This document shows, one piece after another, positions 8,954 to 20,923 of a DNA stretch of 64,000 nucleotides. The translations under genes were made by a program, and so were the position numbers. This DNA comes from Isoetes taiwanensis. Taxonomy: Eukaryota > Streptophyta > Lycopodiopsida > Isoetales > Isoetaceae. Positions within the stretch are counted from its first letter, which is position 1. Every line of letters begins with the position of its first letter. Below the pieces are notes generated by a model. The model was not told the DNA's origin and ran no database searches. It saw only the letters and a list, made by a program, of their open reading frames with translations. Where the stretch lies: assembly GCA_021234155.1 (NCBI GenBank), contig JAJEKV010000020.1:5872563-5936562 (forward strand), read 5' to 3'.

Positions 8954-11102
8954 ATGGCAGCAGTAGCAGAACTGCTCGTCCTTGCCCTTCTGTCCGCGCT
9001 TTGTACCCTCTCTGAATCATTGGTGCCCAAGCTTAGTTCCGATCGTGTTGTTTTCCAGGTCTATATTTCTCAGTTGTTTTTTTGTAAATCATGATTTTGC
9101 CAAATTCTTGCTCTTTGTCTTTCCTTCCTTTCGTTTATGGTACCAAGGTTCAATTTTTATGGTATGATCAACTATGATCTGTTGGTGCAGACAAATTATG
9201 GCGATATAGAGTTTGGCTTTTACCCTGACGTCGCTCCAAAAACTGTGGATCACATATTCAAACTTGTGAAGCTTGGAGCATACAACACAAACCATTTTTT
9301 TAGAGTACGAAATTGTATCATAATTCTACTTTGCTCCTTCTCTAATATAGAAGGTTACCGAAATTGGCAGAATATTGTTTTAGTTTATCTTACTTTGCCT
9401 GCTGAGAAGCAGGGATGAAAAGAAGTGAATGCTGAATATTTAACTGCCCCCTTTCCCCCTCACAGATAGACAAAGGTTTTGTGGCACAAGTAGCAGATGT
9501 TGTGAACGGAAGGGAGGCTCCTCTTAACAAGGAACAACGAGAGGAGGGCGAAAAGACCGTTGTTGGCGAGTTTTCAGATGTTAAACATGTTCCTGGCATA
9601 CTCTCCATGGGAAGGTATTTGATCTGTAACCAGCACAGATTATGTTCATGCACCTAATCTTTCTGCTGAGCATTGCAGTTTTCATTGTTGTCTAAATTTA
9701 AGTCCTGCTAGGACCTTTGCTGTGGGAATTTGCATAGTTTTCAATCCTCGTGTTTTATAGTACAAACAGCATAAAATTAGCTTTTCAATTAGCTTTTCCT
9801 CCAATACTGTAGTGGGATCATTATAGGTATATACAATGCAGCAATTACACAGCCTTTGCTTTACCCCAACTTTGATTTCTTTGTTTCAATAATGCAGGCA
9901 CAGCGATCCAGATAGTGGTGCATCATCATTCTCCATTCTTTTGGGAAATGCGCCTCATCTTGATGGACAGGTATGGTCATATTTATAGATTGGCAACCTT
10001 AAAGTTGTTTAAAAAGCCTTATTATGTGCCATTTTCAAAATGCTTTCAGTATGCAGTTTTTGGGAAAGTCACAAAAGGATTTGCAACGCTTAAGAAGATG
10101 GAGGAATTGGAGACCCGGCAGGAGGGGATATTTGTGATGGTAGTTGCAAGCATAGTTTTTATAGAATGCATTCAATTAAATATTTGCTGTTCTTTGCATG
10201 CTCCTCCTTCCGCTACGTCTCTGTAGGTTCCTGGGACTGTTTTAGGAGCCAATGTTTTTTACCTTGCCACTAATGCTAGTAATATCCTGCTCTAATTGCT
10301 GGCAAAATACATATGTCTTGGACCATGATGTCCTGCTGCACAGCAATCTTGGGCCTTCTCTAGGTGGGAACATTCAATCCCGATTATTCACTTCTGTTAG
10401 TACACTCGGTGCAGAGAAAAGGATGCATTTGTTAAGTAACAACTTCAGGACGTCAGAAATGGCCATTTTTTGCTTGCAAAAAATAATCATCACTCATATA
10501 GTGGTGATTATCCTAGCAGATACACATTATTTCCATTTGCCATACTTGTGTGTTCTGTATGCCTTTTTAGTGTTCATGTAAGTTAAATCACAATGGGGCC
10601 AATTTTTTGATATATTGATTGGAATATCTCAGGAGGCCAATTCAACAAGAAGTGTGCATTAGGTCCCAGTAAGCGTCGTTTGCTTTTGATGTATCATCAC
10701 TAATAATGTTTTTTAAATGTTACTGTGTTTTGCTTTCTGGTTTCAGTTATCGTATTCAAACGTGTCTTTTTTTTGCAGCCAAAGGAGCGTGTGAATATTC
10801 TTTCTACTTATTACTATGGTATGGTATAGATGAGCTTTTCAGAAGCAATTTTATCTGATGCTTATGGAAGGTGGTTTTCATGTTTTACATGGCAGACACT
10901 GCACCAACTAGATCCAACAGTGACTGTGAAGAAGAAGTATCTATTTTGAAGCGTCGTCTCATTCAGTCTGCCAACATGCTTGAGGAGCAGGTATTTTTAT
11001 GGGTGTAGTTCTTGTCTGATATTGATATTGATGAATTTGTTATGCCTCTCTAAAATATGCCTCTTCTGGAATTGATTGCAGAGAATGAGATGCTTACCTT
11101 GA
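8954..11102 (+). CDS. CYP23: CYP23-like peptidyl-prolyl cis-trans isomerase (cyclophilin)
   Basis: Eight exons with GT/AG borders: 8954-9058, 9191-9304, 9466-9614, 9898-9970, 10050-10139, 10779-10818, 10896-10990, 11082-11102; 687 nt, 228 residues. It starts with a hydrophobic signal-like segment (residues 5-20) and then RVVFQTNYGDIEFGFYP, the hallmark of plant CYP23. The cyclophilin fold runs to about residue 195. The catalytic arginine (HFFR), GFVAQ and SSFSIL are kept. The tryptophan and histidine of cyclosporin-sensitive cyclophilins are replaced in NAPHLDGQYAVFG, as is usual for this divergent class. A short charged C-terminal helix (SILKRRL) ends in RMRCLP. Its role would be proline isomerisation in the secretory pathway; the exact function of CYP23 is poorly known. 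Confidence 0.93.
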
Positions 11103-12540
11103 TTATGCTGTAAAGTAAAAACTTCATCAGGTAATATTTTGACTTTGCATCGATCAGCAAGTACATGGCATTCAAATGCAAATTCAAATTCAAATTCAAT
11201 TGTGTGTGAAATTTCTGAACAGATGGGCATATAAGTTAATATTCATGGCACATTTTCGGAGATGAGTTCTGTCTCTAATTACAAGTTCTTTCTTTGCAGT
11301 GGCAATCACTAATAACATGCGTTGTTTTATTTAGGGCGAAAATATTTGTTAGGGTTTCTCTCTTTCTCTTTCAGGTGACGTGTAATTTATGAATGGGAGG
11401 AGACAGATAACGGGCTAGAAATTATTGATCAGTTATAGATTCTGAAGAAAGCATTTTACAGCAGCATATTTATGCTTAAATTTGTATAGATTAGTAGAGA
11501 ACACATTCAATATTGCACTGCAAAACTCGAGGATACCGCTTAAAAACCATAACACAGACACCAATAATTTCAAGCTAATCATGTTATTTTGCCCCTAAAC
11601 TCAATTAACGTCATAGACTTGGGTCACCCATTGCATTGTAGCACACCTAGAGAATTGAGTAAATACGGTTAAAAATGGGGGGCTGATGTTTGAATATGGA
11701 ATTGACTTTGATTGACTTTTGCTCACCACTCTACTAGAATGCTTATTCATTCCACGTAAACCATTTGGTGGTTGCAATTCCTAGTTTTTCTATGTCAAAA
11801 TTGGAATAATTTTTGGACTTGAAATATCTGGTTGCACCACCTAGAGATTCCTAGTTTTTGTATGTCAAAATTTGGATTACTTTTTGCCTTGAAATATCTG
11901 GTGGCACCACTTGGAGCTATGCCACCAATCATTGGAATTTCAACCTCTTGATTGCTTATGTCAGCTAGGCACTTCGGTGGCAAGGGTTTTAGTAGTTTCT
12001 CACAAGAATTTTTTTTTGCCGAGGCAGTTACCTAGCACAAAAGCATCCAAATCATAAATGACTATAATCGAAACGAGAGGCGCCTAGAGGGTCCAACATA
12101 CGATCGAGGTAGTTCGGGGCACACCTCGTTTAGAATAGTAGATGGTATAAAAGTGTATATCCACCATATATGATGATTATAGATTAGCCTAATCTTTTAA
12201 ATGAACCAGTAGGCATCATCAGACAAGAATCACAGATGTTGACTAAGCATCAAAGAGCTAAGGCGATATACACATGAAGAGATTACACTCAAACGCTTCT
12301 ACATTGTGTGACCACCTCAAGAAAGTGGATGTCGAATTCAAAGAGCAGTACATAAGAAAGCTTTATTTCAGAATAAAAGAGGATGAAAAATAAGCTTCAC
12401 TAAAACACGACACAAGAGTCAAGAGATGAGTCACCAAGCGTATAATGGTTCAAAAACCAAGCGGATATTCATGGATTGCTATAGCTAGCTAGTTCCAATC
12501 ATCCTCATTGGCCACAAGGGTCACCATGAAAGGAAATAGT
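11103..12540. other. Intergenic stretch downstream of the cyclophilin
   Basis: No gene recognised. Contains a 70-bp imperfect tandem duplication (11777-11916). From about 12250 on, sequence may already belong to the gypsy remnant noted next. Confidence 0.4.
11777..11916. repeat. 70-bp imperfect tandem duplication
   Basis: Two copies starting ATTCCTAGTTTTT at 11777 and 11847 share TATGTCAAAA and CTTGAAATATCTGGT-GCACC in the same order with several substitutions. Non-coding. Confidence 0.8.
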
Positions 12541-12558
12541 TCCACCGAAAGTACAAAA

Positions 12559-12690
12559 ACTCCTTAGAGAGGATAAGGACCTCTTTCCTGAAAAGATTCC
12601 TCACAAATCCCCACAAAGGGAAGTAGAATGTGACATCAAGCTCATCCCAAAGGCAAAAAACATTGGTCGAACCACCGTATATGAAACAGG
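12559..12690 (+). pseudogene. Ty3/gypsy pol fragment (region before the RT domain)
   Basis: A frame from about 12568 reads LLREDKDLFPEKIPHKSPQR and continues with a VECDIKLIPKAK block. This is the sequence that precedes the reverse transcriptase domain in many plant gypsy polyproteins (DLFPE-IP ... R-VEH-I-L-PGAKP). The RT core that should follow is not present. Surrounding sequence is broken by stops, so this is a small remnant. Confidence 0.5.
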
Positions 12691-12699
12691 AAAAGGGAC

Positions 12700-15600
12700 A
12701 AGGTTATCCTACCGTTACAAAATGGCGTCGAACTATATAAAAAGAAAGGAGTTGTATATAAAAAGAAAGGAGTTGTATTGAACATGAACAATAGAAAATA
12801 TTATAGAAGAGGGTGGTCATTTCATCAATTAGAGCGATAATCCAAAAACAAAACATGAAATCCCTGAAAAGAAATAAGCTTGTCCCCTTTCCTGAGAAAA
12901 GCATCATCGTCATTGACAAAAAAATTTGGTGCCACTGAATTTTGTAGAATGACTCATCTCGTGGCATCTCACTAATAGCCCCATCACTACAAGAGTATAT
13001 GTTCCGTAAAAATTCTATATGTTCCATAAAAATTCTTTTCTACAATCATTTACATTTTTCTCCCATTCAACCGTTCTAAACATGTTGCTTTTTTCGTAAA
13101 GTACATCTAGGCCACGTTCTGCTCCCATATTAAATATGGTGCTGACACGTGGCATATTTTCAAACCCTGGAAGTCTTGTAAAGTTATTGGTATTTAACTT
13201 TTAGTCAAAAAGTGTAGTAACAATTTTTTAAGGTTGAGTAAAATTCTCCAGAATGAAAGGTAAAAGATACAGAATCAATCGTAACAAATTTAAATTCGAT
13301 AGTAAAAAATTTGCAAAATGCAAGCAAAAAGTTTTGTATTCACGCAAAAAGTTTTACAATGAGTTCTAACTTCCACTTTCACCGATTTTCTTCACAATTT
13401 CAGATACATCTAGAGAAGTACCACTGGCTACAATGATACAACTGTTGAACGTACCACCTGCAATACGATTGAGCCAAATTCAACATGTGCATTCCTCAAC
13501 CTCTCATTCTGCCCAGCAATCTCTTCTAACGAAACCGTGCCAAAGAAAGGGTCATGTTCACTACCAATAAAAACTTCAAATAAAACATGAGAATAGAAAC
13601 ACAAGAACATCAAAATGCCATAATATGGTGCCATTACAACCTTCTAGCTGCAAGATCCTCAAGAACCTGAAAAACAAAGTAAATGTGAGTAAAAATAGAA
13701 AAAAGACACTAAATAAGCATAAAGATAACAAGTTACCTGTTGCATGTTGGATATTCTCGGCAAAAACTACAAAAAACACAAGCTACGGCCAAAAGAACGC
13801 GCTAAAACTCGCTCAGACCTATAGATCTCGAAAAATATGTTGAATCTGCTATCGAAATCAAAGCATGCAAGCCATGACCTTGCATTTCTTACCTACGAAC
13901 CGAAGAAATGAACCCTTAGACAAGCAACACCAGCAAGCAAGCAAAAATAAGCAAGAAATAGCAAGAAACTGAGGCGCTAACTCCGCAAACTCTGCAGGAA
14001 CCTATGTCGCACCTCTTTAACAAAAGAAGAACTAAAGATCAAGCTTATTGCTCAATAAGCAACTGACCATAGAACGGCACCGCATTTCCAGTGGAAATGC
14101 ACATACAGCAGCTTGATGATCGCCTCGACTAACATAGCTTGAAAGGCAACAAGATAGATCAAACATTGCGGATCTCTAGGCTTATCTAGCCACAATGTCA
14201 CCCAGAATAGCCATCATGTTCTAGAAGTAGGAACAATTTGAGCAGAACATTAAGGAGACTTTATTAAAACTTCAAACAGAAGCTATAAAAATAAGCGCCG
14301 GGATCCAGCGATCTGTACCAATGCAGCATCCGCATCTTCAAGCCTGACATGACAGGAATCACCTCTCTAGAAATGAAAAAATCTGCAGAGAACGCAGGGG
14401 CAACTTCCAGAACACAGAGGCTAGAAGAAAGCTCGTGCAATCAAGACCATAAAGTGCAGGAGCTGCACAAGATAGTTGTTTAAGATAAGGGATTCCATGA
14501 TGAAGCTCATGAGCAACTGCACTATTGCACTCTAGAATTGGAGAGGCATAGGGTTGGCCAACGTTGTCGCTAATCCGGCAGAGCCTCCGGCATTGGAGAG
14601 AAAACCAAAAGTAAGCAAGAAAATAGGAAGAAACTGAGGCGCTAACTCTGCCAAACTCTGCAATACTTATGACGCACCTTCCTCACAAAAGAAAAACCAA
14701 AAATCTTGCTTCTACTGCGCTAGCATCATCGCTAATCTGGCAGAGCTTCCGACATTGCAAGACACAGAGAAAAAAGGATTCAATATGAGCTGTCAAACTC
14801 TTTTATACATAAGCTGACATGGCAATGACGTGGCAGAACATGGCCTAGCTGTACTCTATGTTAAGATAAAGCTCACTATAAGGGCTTTCTCTTATACATA
14901 TAGTAATACATCGAACAATATCCATATGACAAGTAAACAACAAAAAAGACAAAAATGCCGTCCTAATGCCGTATTGTAAATGCTTTTCCCTGATAAGTTA
15001 GGATTTTGAAATATGAAATACAGGTTCGCCTAAGGTTTAGGTTTTGGAATATGAAATACGGAGACTCATCTCTATATGGGCTCACCTAAGGTTTTAGAAT
15101 ATGTAATACGAAGACTCGAACCTCTAAAATAATTCAATGCTATTTAGAATGTGTTAACCAATGCAACCAGCAAGCAAACGAATGTGTTTATTTTTTCTTT
15201 CTATTAAAGCTATTTTTTCCTTTTTAATAGTAATAATTCATCCAATTGTTTTAGTGAGTATGGTCTATGGTCTTAGGAATGGTGATTTATACATCCATAT
15301 CAAATCCCCCTGGAACCCCCTGTTATTATGCTATATATTCAATCATAGCTCCAGCTTGGTCGCTTGTACTTCAATGAAAAATAAAATTTTCAATATACAA
15401 CAAGGTTAGGGATTTCCAATGAGCTCAAAAATATTCTAGAACTCATGATTGCTTTAGTGCATGCTAATGGATTACTGAAACATCTCATTGGCCGTGGACT
15501 CAATAAACTGCAATTTTAGATTTGAATTCTAAGACTTATTAGTATTGAATTTACAATATTGAAATTGTAGATATAAATCCTGGGTTTTATGGTCGACGAC

Positions 15601-16015
15601 TAGTAAATTGTAATTATAGATTTGAACTATTAAGACCCATGAGTACTAAGTTCACAACAAACTGTAAGTTTTAGTGCACAACATAAACTGTGATATAGAT
15701 ACTATAATTTGTAGATCGTAAGACTTAACTGAGTATGCAATAAACTGTGAGTGCCCAGTCGACAACCTATATAATATACTGTAATTTTATATTTAAACAC
15801 TAAAGACAACATTAAGATTGACACCAATAGCTAGAGGCAAATAAAAGCTTGCCACATCATCCCACATCATTGTTGCCAGATTTTCCCACTCCGCAAACTG
15901 GCGGCCTCAAAAGGTAAAAATCAGGATCATGTTAGGTCACTACAACATGGAAACAGAAGCGCGCATTTGAAAAAACTTGAAAAACAAATCGGGATCTGAA
16001 AGTTATTCTTCATAA
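12700..16015. other. Long stretch without an identifiable gene
   Basis: Contents I can support: a 21-23-bp tandem duplication at about 12735-12778 (TATATAAAAAGAAAGGAGTTG twice), a 20-bp near-repeat at about 13005-13038, and a diverged duplication in which 13930-14060 resembles 14610-14740 (AGAAACTGAGGCGCTAACTC in both). A run of degenerate TAGATTTGAA-type repeats lies at 15510-15800. Short frames on the minus strand at 13428-13634 are leucine- and glutamate-rich but not identifiable. Probably old transposon debris. Confidence 0.4.
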
Positions 16016-16019
16016 TATA

Positions 16020-17284
16020 TGAAACATCAAGTACAAGACAATTCCTCCATGTCTCTGCATCCATCAGGTTACGGGTCACTGCAGGCTGGAAAGCCCTGTA
16101 TGCAATGCAAAACAACAGTCACAAGGCAGAGCTGTATGCATGGGGTCACCAGGCACACTTGTTCAGGGCCTTGGTTGAACCGGTCCTCCTCTATGGGGCA
16201 GAAGTGTGGGGGCCAGTGATATCCCTCACCACTTGGAACGATCTAGAGTAGGTACAGAAGGCCTTCTTGGCCCGGGCACTGGGAGTGAAATCCACGGTCC
16301 CATATCAGATCTTGCTCCAGGAGACAGGCTTCCTTCCATTACAGAGGGCTGCGCTGGAACAGAAGGTGGTGGCTATGGATGAAGCCCGGCTTCCCAACCT
16401 TGCTTTGGCAGTGGCGATGGGCCCGCAGCGACTCAAAGCCTGCTGGAAAGACAAGCAAGCCCAGTGGTTCTCGCTATGGAATGTCTTAGGCACACGATGT
16501 GGACCGGTGCATACACCGAAGGAACGCGCTTTGGATGCTTGCTTCATGGCCAAGCTTTGGGATGCAGAGGCCTTGTCACATGTCAAGGTGGCAAATTATC
16601 GACGGCAGAGTTAATCCCATGCTCACGAGGGGCCCACACCACTACCGCGCACCCATCTACCCATGAAAAGCGCCAGGTGATTGCTTCCATTCAGACAGGT
16701 GCACACCACCTCGCATTGAGACGGGGGAGATGGATTCGGGAGCCGCGTGAGGACCGAGTCCGCCGAGTCCGTCAGCAGGCGCCATTGAGGATGAAAGTCA
16801 CGCCCTCCGGGCCTCGTGTCATGGCGTCACGAGCATATCCGGCCTCGGTATGCTTCCGGTTAGTTGTGCCCCATCGCCTTGCATGAGCTACATGAGCACG
16901 GCCTCCGTAGGCTTGTTGGGATCATTACCCCGGGAGGTAATGGATACGCGGACTTCGGTTATGCCCCCCGTCCGACATTAACCTCACCGTACTTGTGATT
17001 ATGTATATAATCGCGGCAAAGATGTCAAGATCCTTATTGCTACTAAGGTTTTCCCCAAAAACCCTTGGGGAGGGGTTTTTAATCCCGGTAGTAATACTTT
17101 GCTCTCTCTTTGTACTTGGGTCCCATAGGCGGTTGGTCTCCGTGGACGATAAAATCATATTCTATTCTATTCTATTCTATTCTATTCTATTCTATTCTAT
17201 TCTATTCTATTCTATTCTATTCTATTCTATTCTATTCTATTCTATTCTATTCTATTCTATTCTATTCTATTCTATTCTATTCTA
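16020..17284 (+). mobile_element. LINE-B fragment, 5'-truncated, with (TATTC)n tail
   Basis: From about 16065 a frame encodes the region after the reverse transcriptase domain: VTAGWKALYAMQNN, HLFRALVEPVLLYGAEVW, PYQILLQETGFLPLQR. The same blocks occur in the full-length LINE-B copy at 45960-46300. One stop (TAG at 16249-16251) interrupts it. The 3' UTR (about 16950-17157) ends GGTCTCCGTGGACGATAAAA and passes into a pentanucleotide array to 17284. 5' truncation suggests aborted reverse transcription. No clear target duplication found. Confidence 0.8.
17158..17284 (+). repeat. (TATTC)n pentanucleotide microsatellite
   Basis: About 25 uninterrupted copies of the five-base unit directly behind the LINE-B 3' end. 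Long open frames here (repeated Ser-Ile-Leu-Phe-Tyr) are artefacts of a repeat with no stop codon. Confidence 0.95.
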
Positions 17285-17711
17285 AACCATGGAGGGGCCT
17301 TTGTTCCAGTCCAAGGAGAGGCTGCCACCCTCCCCAAGAACTTGGAGCATGGACGAGAGGAGGAGCTCATACTCCTCAAAAAATTTATAGCTCCTACTTC
17401 TTCGTCTCCGCCCTTTATATATGACCTCTTAATCTCGCCCCTTCAAATCACTTCTTCATCTCAGTCTTTTAAACATATTACACTCCATCACCACCATTAG
17501 AACTATTTAACCACAATTAATCTCCTTCACCCCCCTTCTAATGGTTTTGTTTGCCAACATTTTCCATGTTGACCAATTGCCAAAAAATGCAGTCAACAAT
17601 CATCCACGTGAAGAAGAGGAAAGGTCAAACAAATAAGCAGATGACGCCAACAAATGCAAGTGCAGCAGAATGTTTGCGAAACGATAAACAACGTATTGTT
17701 CAAGACAGATT
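17285..17711. other. Short spacer between two microsatellites
   Basis: No gene seen. AT-rich sequence between the (TATTC)n tail and an inverted LINE-B 3' end. Confidence 0.4.
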
Positions 17712-17847
17712 CAAGATAAGATAAGATAAGATAAGATAAGATAAGATAAGATAAGATAAGATAAGATAAGATAAGATAAGATAAGATAAGATAAGATAAG
17801 ATAAGATGAATTTTTACGTCCACGGGAACCCAACGGGTTATGGGACA
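17712..17847 (-). mobile_element. LINE-B 3' end on the minus strand with (TTATC)n tail
   Basis: Read on the minus strand, 17847-17808 gives GTCCCATAACCC ... CCCGTGGACGTAAAAATTC, the LINE-B terminal motif, followed by about 19 copies of TTATC (17807-17712). The unit differs by base content from the (TATTC)n tail 500 bp away. Only the last ~40 bases before the tail are recognisable, so the insertion is strongly 5'-truncated. Confidence 0.7.
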
Positions 17848-18368
17848 TGCACATGCAACGGGTTATTGTTCAAGAGGGACATATAAGAAACCTCGATATT
17901 TGCAACATAAATATTGAAGATGGGGGCAATTGAAACAAGCAAGCCATGAAGGAGAGACTGAAGGGAAGAATATCTTCTACTCTCCAAAGTAAAATAACAT
18001 CATCTACAAATTATATAGTAGACGATTTAAATGTGAGTAACATGGTGTTTCAAAGGGATTTGATATGGATGACCACCCTCAATGGTTGGCATGGGGAGGT
18101 TTGGAGGGGTTCAACCCTGTAGGGGACGAAGGTTCAAATCCTGCAGCTATCGGAATTCTTTTGACATGGGCTTGAGGTGATAGGGGGCTTTGTGCAACCT
18201 AGAATGGTCTAGCAACATTCAAGCATCTTTTGGGGGGAAGAACTAGAGAGAAAAAGTGGGTAAAAGCTGGAAAACTAGTAGTCAGAGAATGTTGCCAAAG
18301 GATGAAACCCTAGAGAGAGAAAGTGGCCAAGAAGATTGGGGAAGAGAGAATTTGGTAGAAGTGTTCAG

Positions 18369-18873
18369 GGCAAAGGGAGCAGAGATAGCAGTTGGCCAAA
18401 GAAGCATGAGAGGAATCAGGTAAAATAGCGAGAGGAAGTGTTCAGAAACTCTAGAGAGAAGTTGAGAGTGTGGTGGCTCTAAAGAGAGAGTGTGAGGGCG
18501 CTAGAGATGGAAGTGCAAGTATCACAATGGGAGAATAAAGAGGGTGTACATAAAATAATCTAATATGGCATTGGGGCAATTCGTAGTGCCAAGACAAAGG
18601 GAGTAGAGATAGTAGTTGGCCAAAGGAGTGTGGGAGGAACTGGTAGTGTAGAGAGAGAGAGTGTTTAGAAACCCTAGAGAGAGAGGCTGAGAGTGTGATG
18701 GCACTAGAGAGAGAGTGCGAGGGCACTTGAGATGGAAGAACAAGTATGATAGTGGGATAATAGAGAGGGCATACCTAGAAAATTCTTATACATGGAAAAC
18801 CCCGTGGATGTTAAAAAACTCTTATCTTATATCCATAAAATAATCTATAATGGCATTGGAGCAATTTGTAGTA
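18369..18873. repeat. Diverged tandem duplication of about 220 bp
   Basis: 18369-18590 and 18592-18873 share CAAAGGGAG-AGAGATAG-AG, TTGGCCAAAG, GTGTT-AGAAA-CCTAGAGAG and, at the end, ATAAAATAATCTA. The second copy is longer because a 60-bp segment (18775-18834) sits between its last two blocks. No coding potential. Confidence 0.75.
18775..18834 (+). mobile_element. 60-bp insertion ending in a LINE-B 3' end and (CTTAT)n
   Basis: In the first copy of the flanking duplication GGGTGTAC joins directly to ATAAAATAATC (18549/18550). In the second copy GGGCATAC (to 18774) and ATAAAATAATC (from 18835) are separated by 60 bp containing CCCCGTGGATGTTAAAAAAC and CTTATCTTATA. This is the LINE-B terminal motif with a short pentanucleotide tail, so an empty and a filled site can be compared in the same window. 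Confidence 0.65.
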
Positions 18874-19190
18874 CCTTAGGTCCTTATTTTGATGGCTAGG
18901 ATTGCAACTCCTTTTCTAGTAAATGCCAACGGAGCAATGCAGATAGAAGCTACAACCGTTCAGGAATTAGTTGCAAAATTCTATGGAGTTAAATAATTTA
19001 TTTTTATGCTAAACTCCTTGCAATAGTCTCCTGCCCACGGCAAAGTAGTAATAGATTACAAAGATGCAGGTGGTTATGGTCATGAGAAGCTAATTTAATC
19101 ATTCTATTTTACTGATTTCAGCTTTTTGGACTTTTTGATTTCGGGACTGCTTTTTATTATAGATCAGCCCATTTCGGCCCTCAGGAAGTA

Positions 19191-20923
19191 ATGGCTCCTT
19201 CAATTCCTCTGCAGCAGCTAGGGGACTTTTCTATGGTGGGTATTAATCCCTTTGATCAGCCAAATTCGTCAGGGCCTGCTCGTCACCCCTTGAAGTCTCT
19301 CAGATCCACGAACAAAGATAACGGTTACAAAGGTGATGTGACTCGATCTCTCAATAAAGATGCTCATCTTAAACAGCATACATTAAATAGGGCATTGCAT
19401 CTTTACTCTCAACGGGATAAGCGTTGTCCATCGCAAATTCCCACAGGTGTTGGTGGAGCAAATGACCCAGACGAACCTCCAACATGCGTTGGAGGTTCAA
19501 CACATGATGATGGAGAGCGATTGCATCCGTTACGGTGTTGGCGGTGCAAGCCTGGGCGAACCTCCAACACGCGTTGGAGGTTCACCACATGGTGCCGATG
19601 TCGATGGGGGGAGCAGATTGCATCCGCATGTGTTGGAAGTGCATATCGCCAGCCACACCTCCAACATGCGTTGGAGGTTCAACTCGAGATGATGAAAGGG
19701 AGCGGATGGCCGAGGCATTGACCCCAGATGATTTCTCCAAAGTTCCTCGTCCAGCACGTCTTCCTCTCTATGTCAATTTGCTTCAAAAAGATCTAGAGAA
19801 CAAGCTTGACATTCTTACAGCCACTTTGCACATGCAGCAACAAGAGATGACACAATTTCAATGTGCATTGAGGTCTGAATTGGCAAAGTGTCGTAACGAC
19901 CTTGCAACGCCATCGGCAAAATTCATGCTGAACATGCAAAGCTTTGGGAAGCAATTGAGGGCGCAAAGTTGGAGTTTGCTGCTTGTCATATGACTGTGGA
20001 GCACCTAATGGTTGATATTGGCAAGCAAAGACAAGATTTACTCCGCCATGTCTCCGAGGTGTCTGCGAGTTGTAATACTCGCGCGCGCAGCATTAGAAGA
20101 AAGCATGACCCGCCAAGTGGACCGAAGCTTGCTAAGACACATCTAGTCGAAGTTCTTTGCCTTTGGAACGTTCCTATTCTCATGCAACTAAGGCACCTCC
20201 AACTTCTTCTTCACAGCATCATGATCCTAATGTGAGATCCATGCCTAGTTCATCCTCCCCCCAATTTCAAAACTCTCATGTAACAGGTTTTGCATCTACA
20301 TCTGCATCTACATGTGCTCAGAGGCGTAGAGAATACATTGATAGGCACAACCGTCAGTGTAATCTGGTAATTCGTGGCATGCCAGAAGAAGCATCAGAGG
20401 ACTTGCAACAGAAGGTACAGACTTTGGTGTTAGCTAAATTGGACTTCACAACACCAGTTGTTGTCACTGCTGCACATAGGGTTGGAGCATTGCAGCCCCA
20501 CCAACCGCGCATAGTGAAATTTATAGTGCAAAATTTGAGTACTAAAATGGATATCCTCAAGCAGGCTAAGCAATTGAAAGGGACATCTCTCTATCTGGAT
20601 TTTGATCTTACTAAGTCCCAACAGTTAGCCAGACGCCAGAATTTGCAAAAGGTCCAGGACATTTAAAAGAATGGTGGTAAAGCTGCACTGATTCGTGGAA
20701 AACTACGTATTTTTACACCATCACATGCAACCTTTGCTGACGCCTTTCACCATGCTAAGGCCACTTATACTGCTGGTGTTAAAGTCCATTCTCCCATTTC
20801 CCATGCACATACCAATGCTGCAAATGCGCCTCGTGTTGTTCCATCTTCTGCACCCACTACATCTTCTTCTGCTCAAGGCCATTCCTCTCATGATGTTGCT
20901 AATGGTACCCTTGATGCTGCTGC
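19191..20923 (+). pseudogene. LINE-B ORF1, nucleic-acid-binding protein, frameshifted
   Basis: ORF1 proteins of L1-type LINEs bind their own RNA. Here the frame starts at 19191 with MAPSIPLQQLGDF, passes through a repeat-rich linker (19440-19690), changes frame near 19540-19720 and again near 19980-20160. A helical region (19790-20060; LENKLDILTATLHMQQQEMT) suggests a coiled coil. 20320-20664 contains NRQCNLVIRGMPE ... VVVTAAHRVG ... RIVKF, the RRM-like L1 ORF1 domain. A stop at 20664-20666 is followed by more homologous frame up to the gypsy-1 insertion at 20923, where an alanine-rich stretch is cut and resumes at 30406. Confidence 0.7.
19473..19680. repeat. Three copies of a 26-bp palindrome inside LINE-B ORF1
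   Basis: GAACCTCCAAC-ATGC-GTTGGAGGTTC at 19473-19498, the same arms with ACGC in the loop at 19558-19583, and a third copy with one arm altered at 19655-19680. Arms of 11 bp can form strong hairpins in RNA. Each copy translates as PPT-C/R-VGGS, so the array is in the ORF1 linker. Spacing is 85 and about 97 bp. Confidence 0.85.

Noticed and set aside
9915-10581. Two plus-strand frames in the cyclophilin region as separate genes
   Set aside because: They are read-through of CYP23 exons 4-5 into introns; the spliced model explains the conserved parts.
16995-17424. Long open frames with repeated Ser-Ile-Leu-Phe-Tyr, both strands
   Set aside because: They translate a pentanucleotide microsatellite, which has no stop codon in any frame; no real protein.
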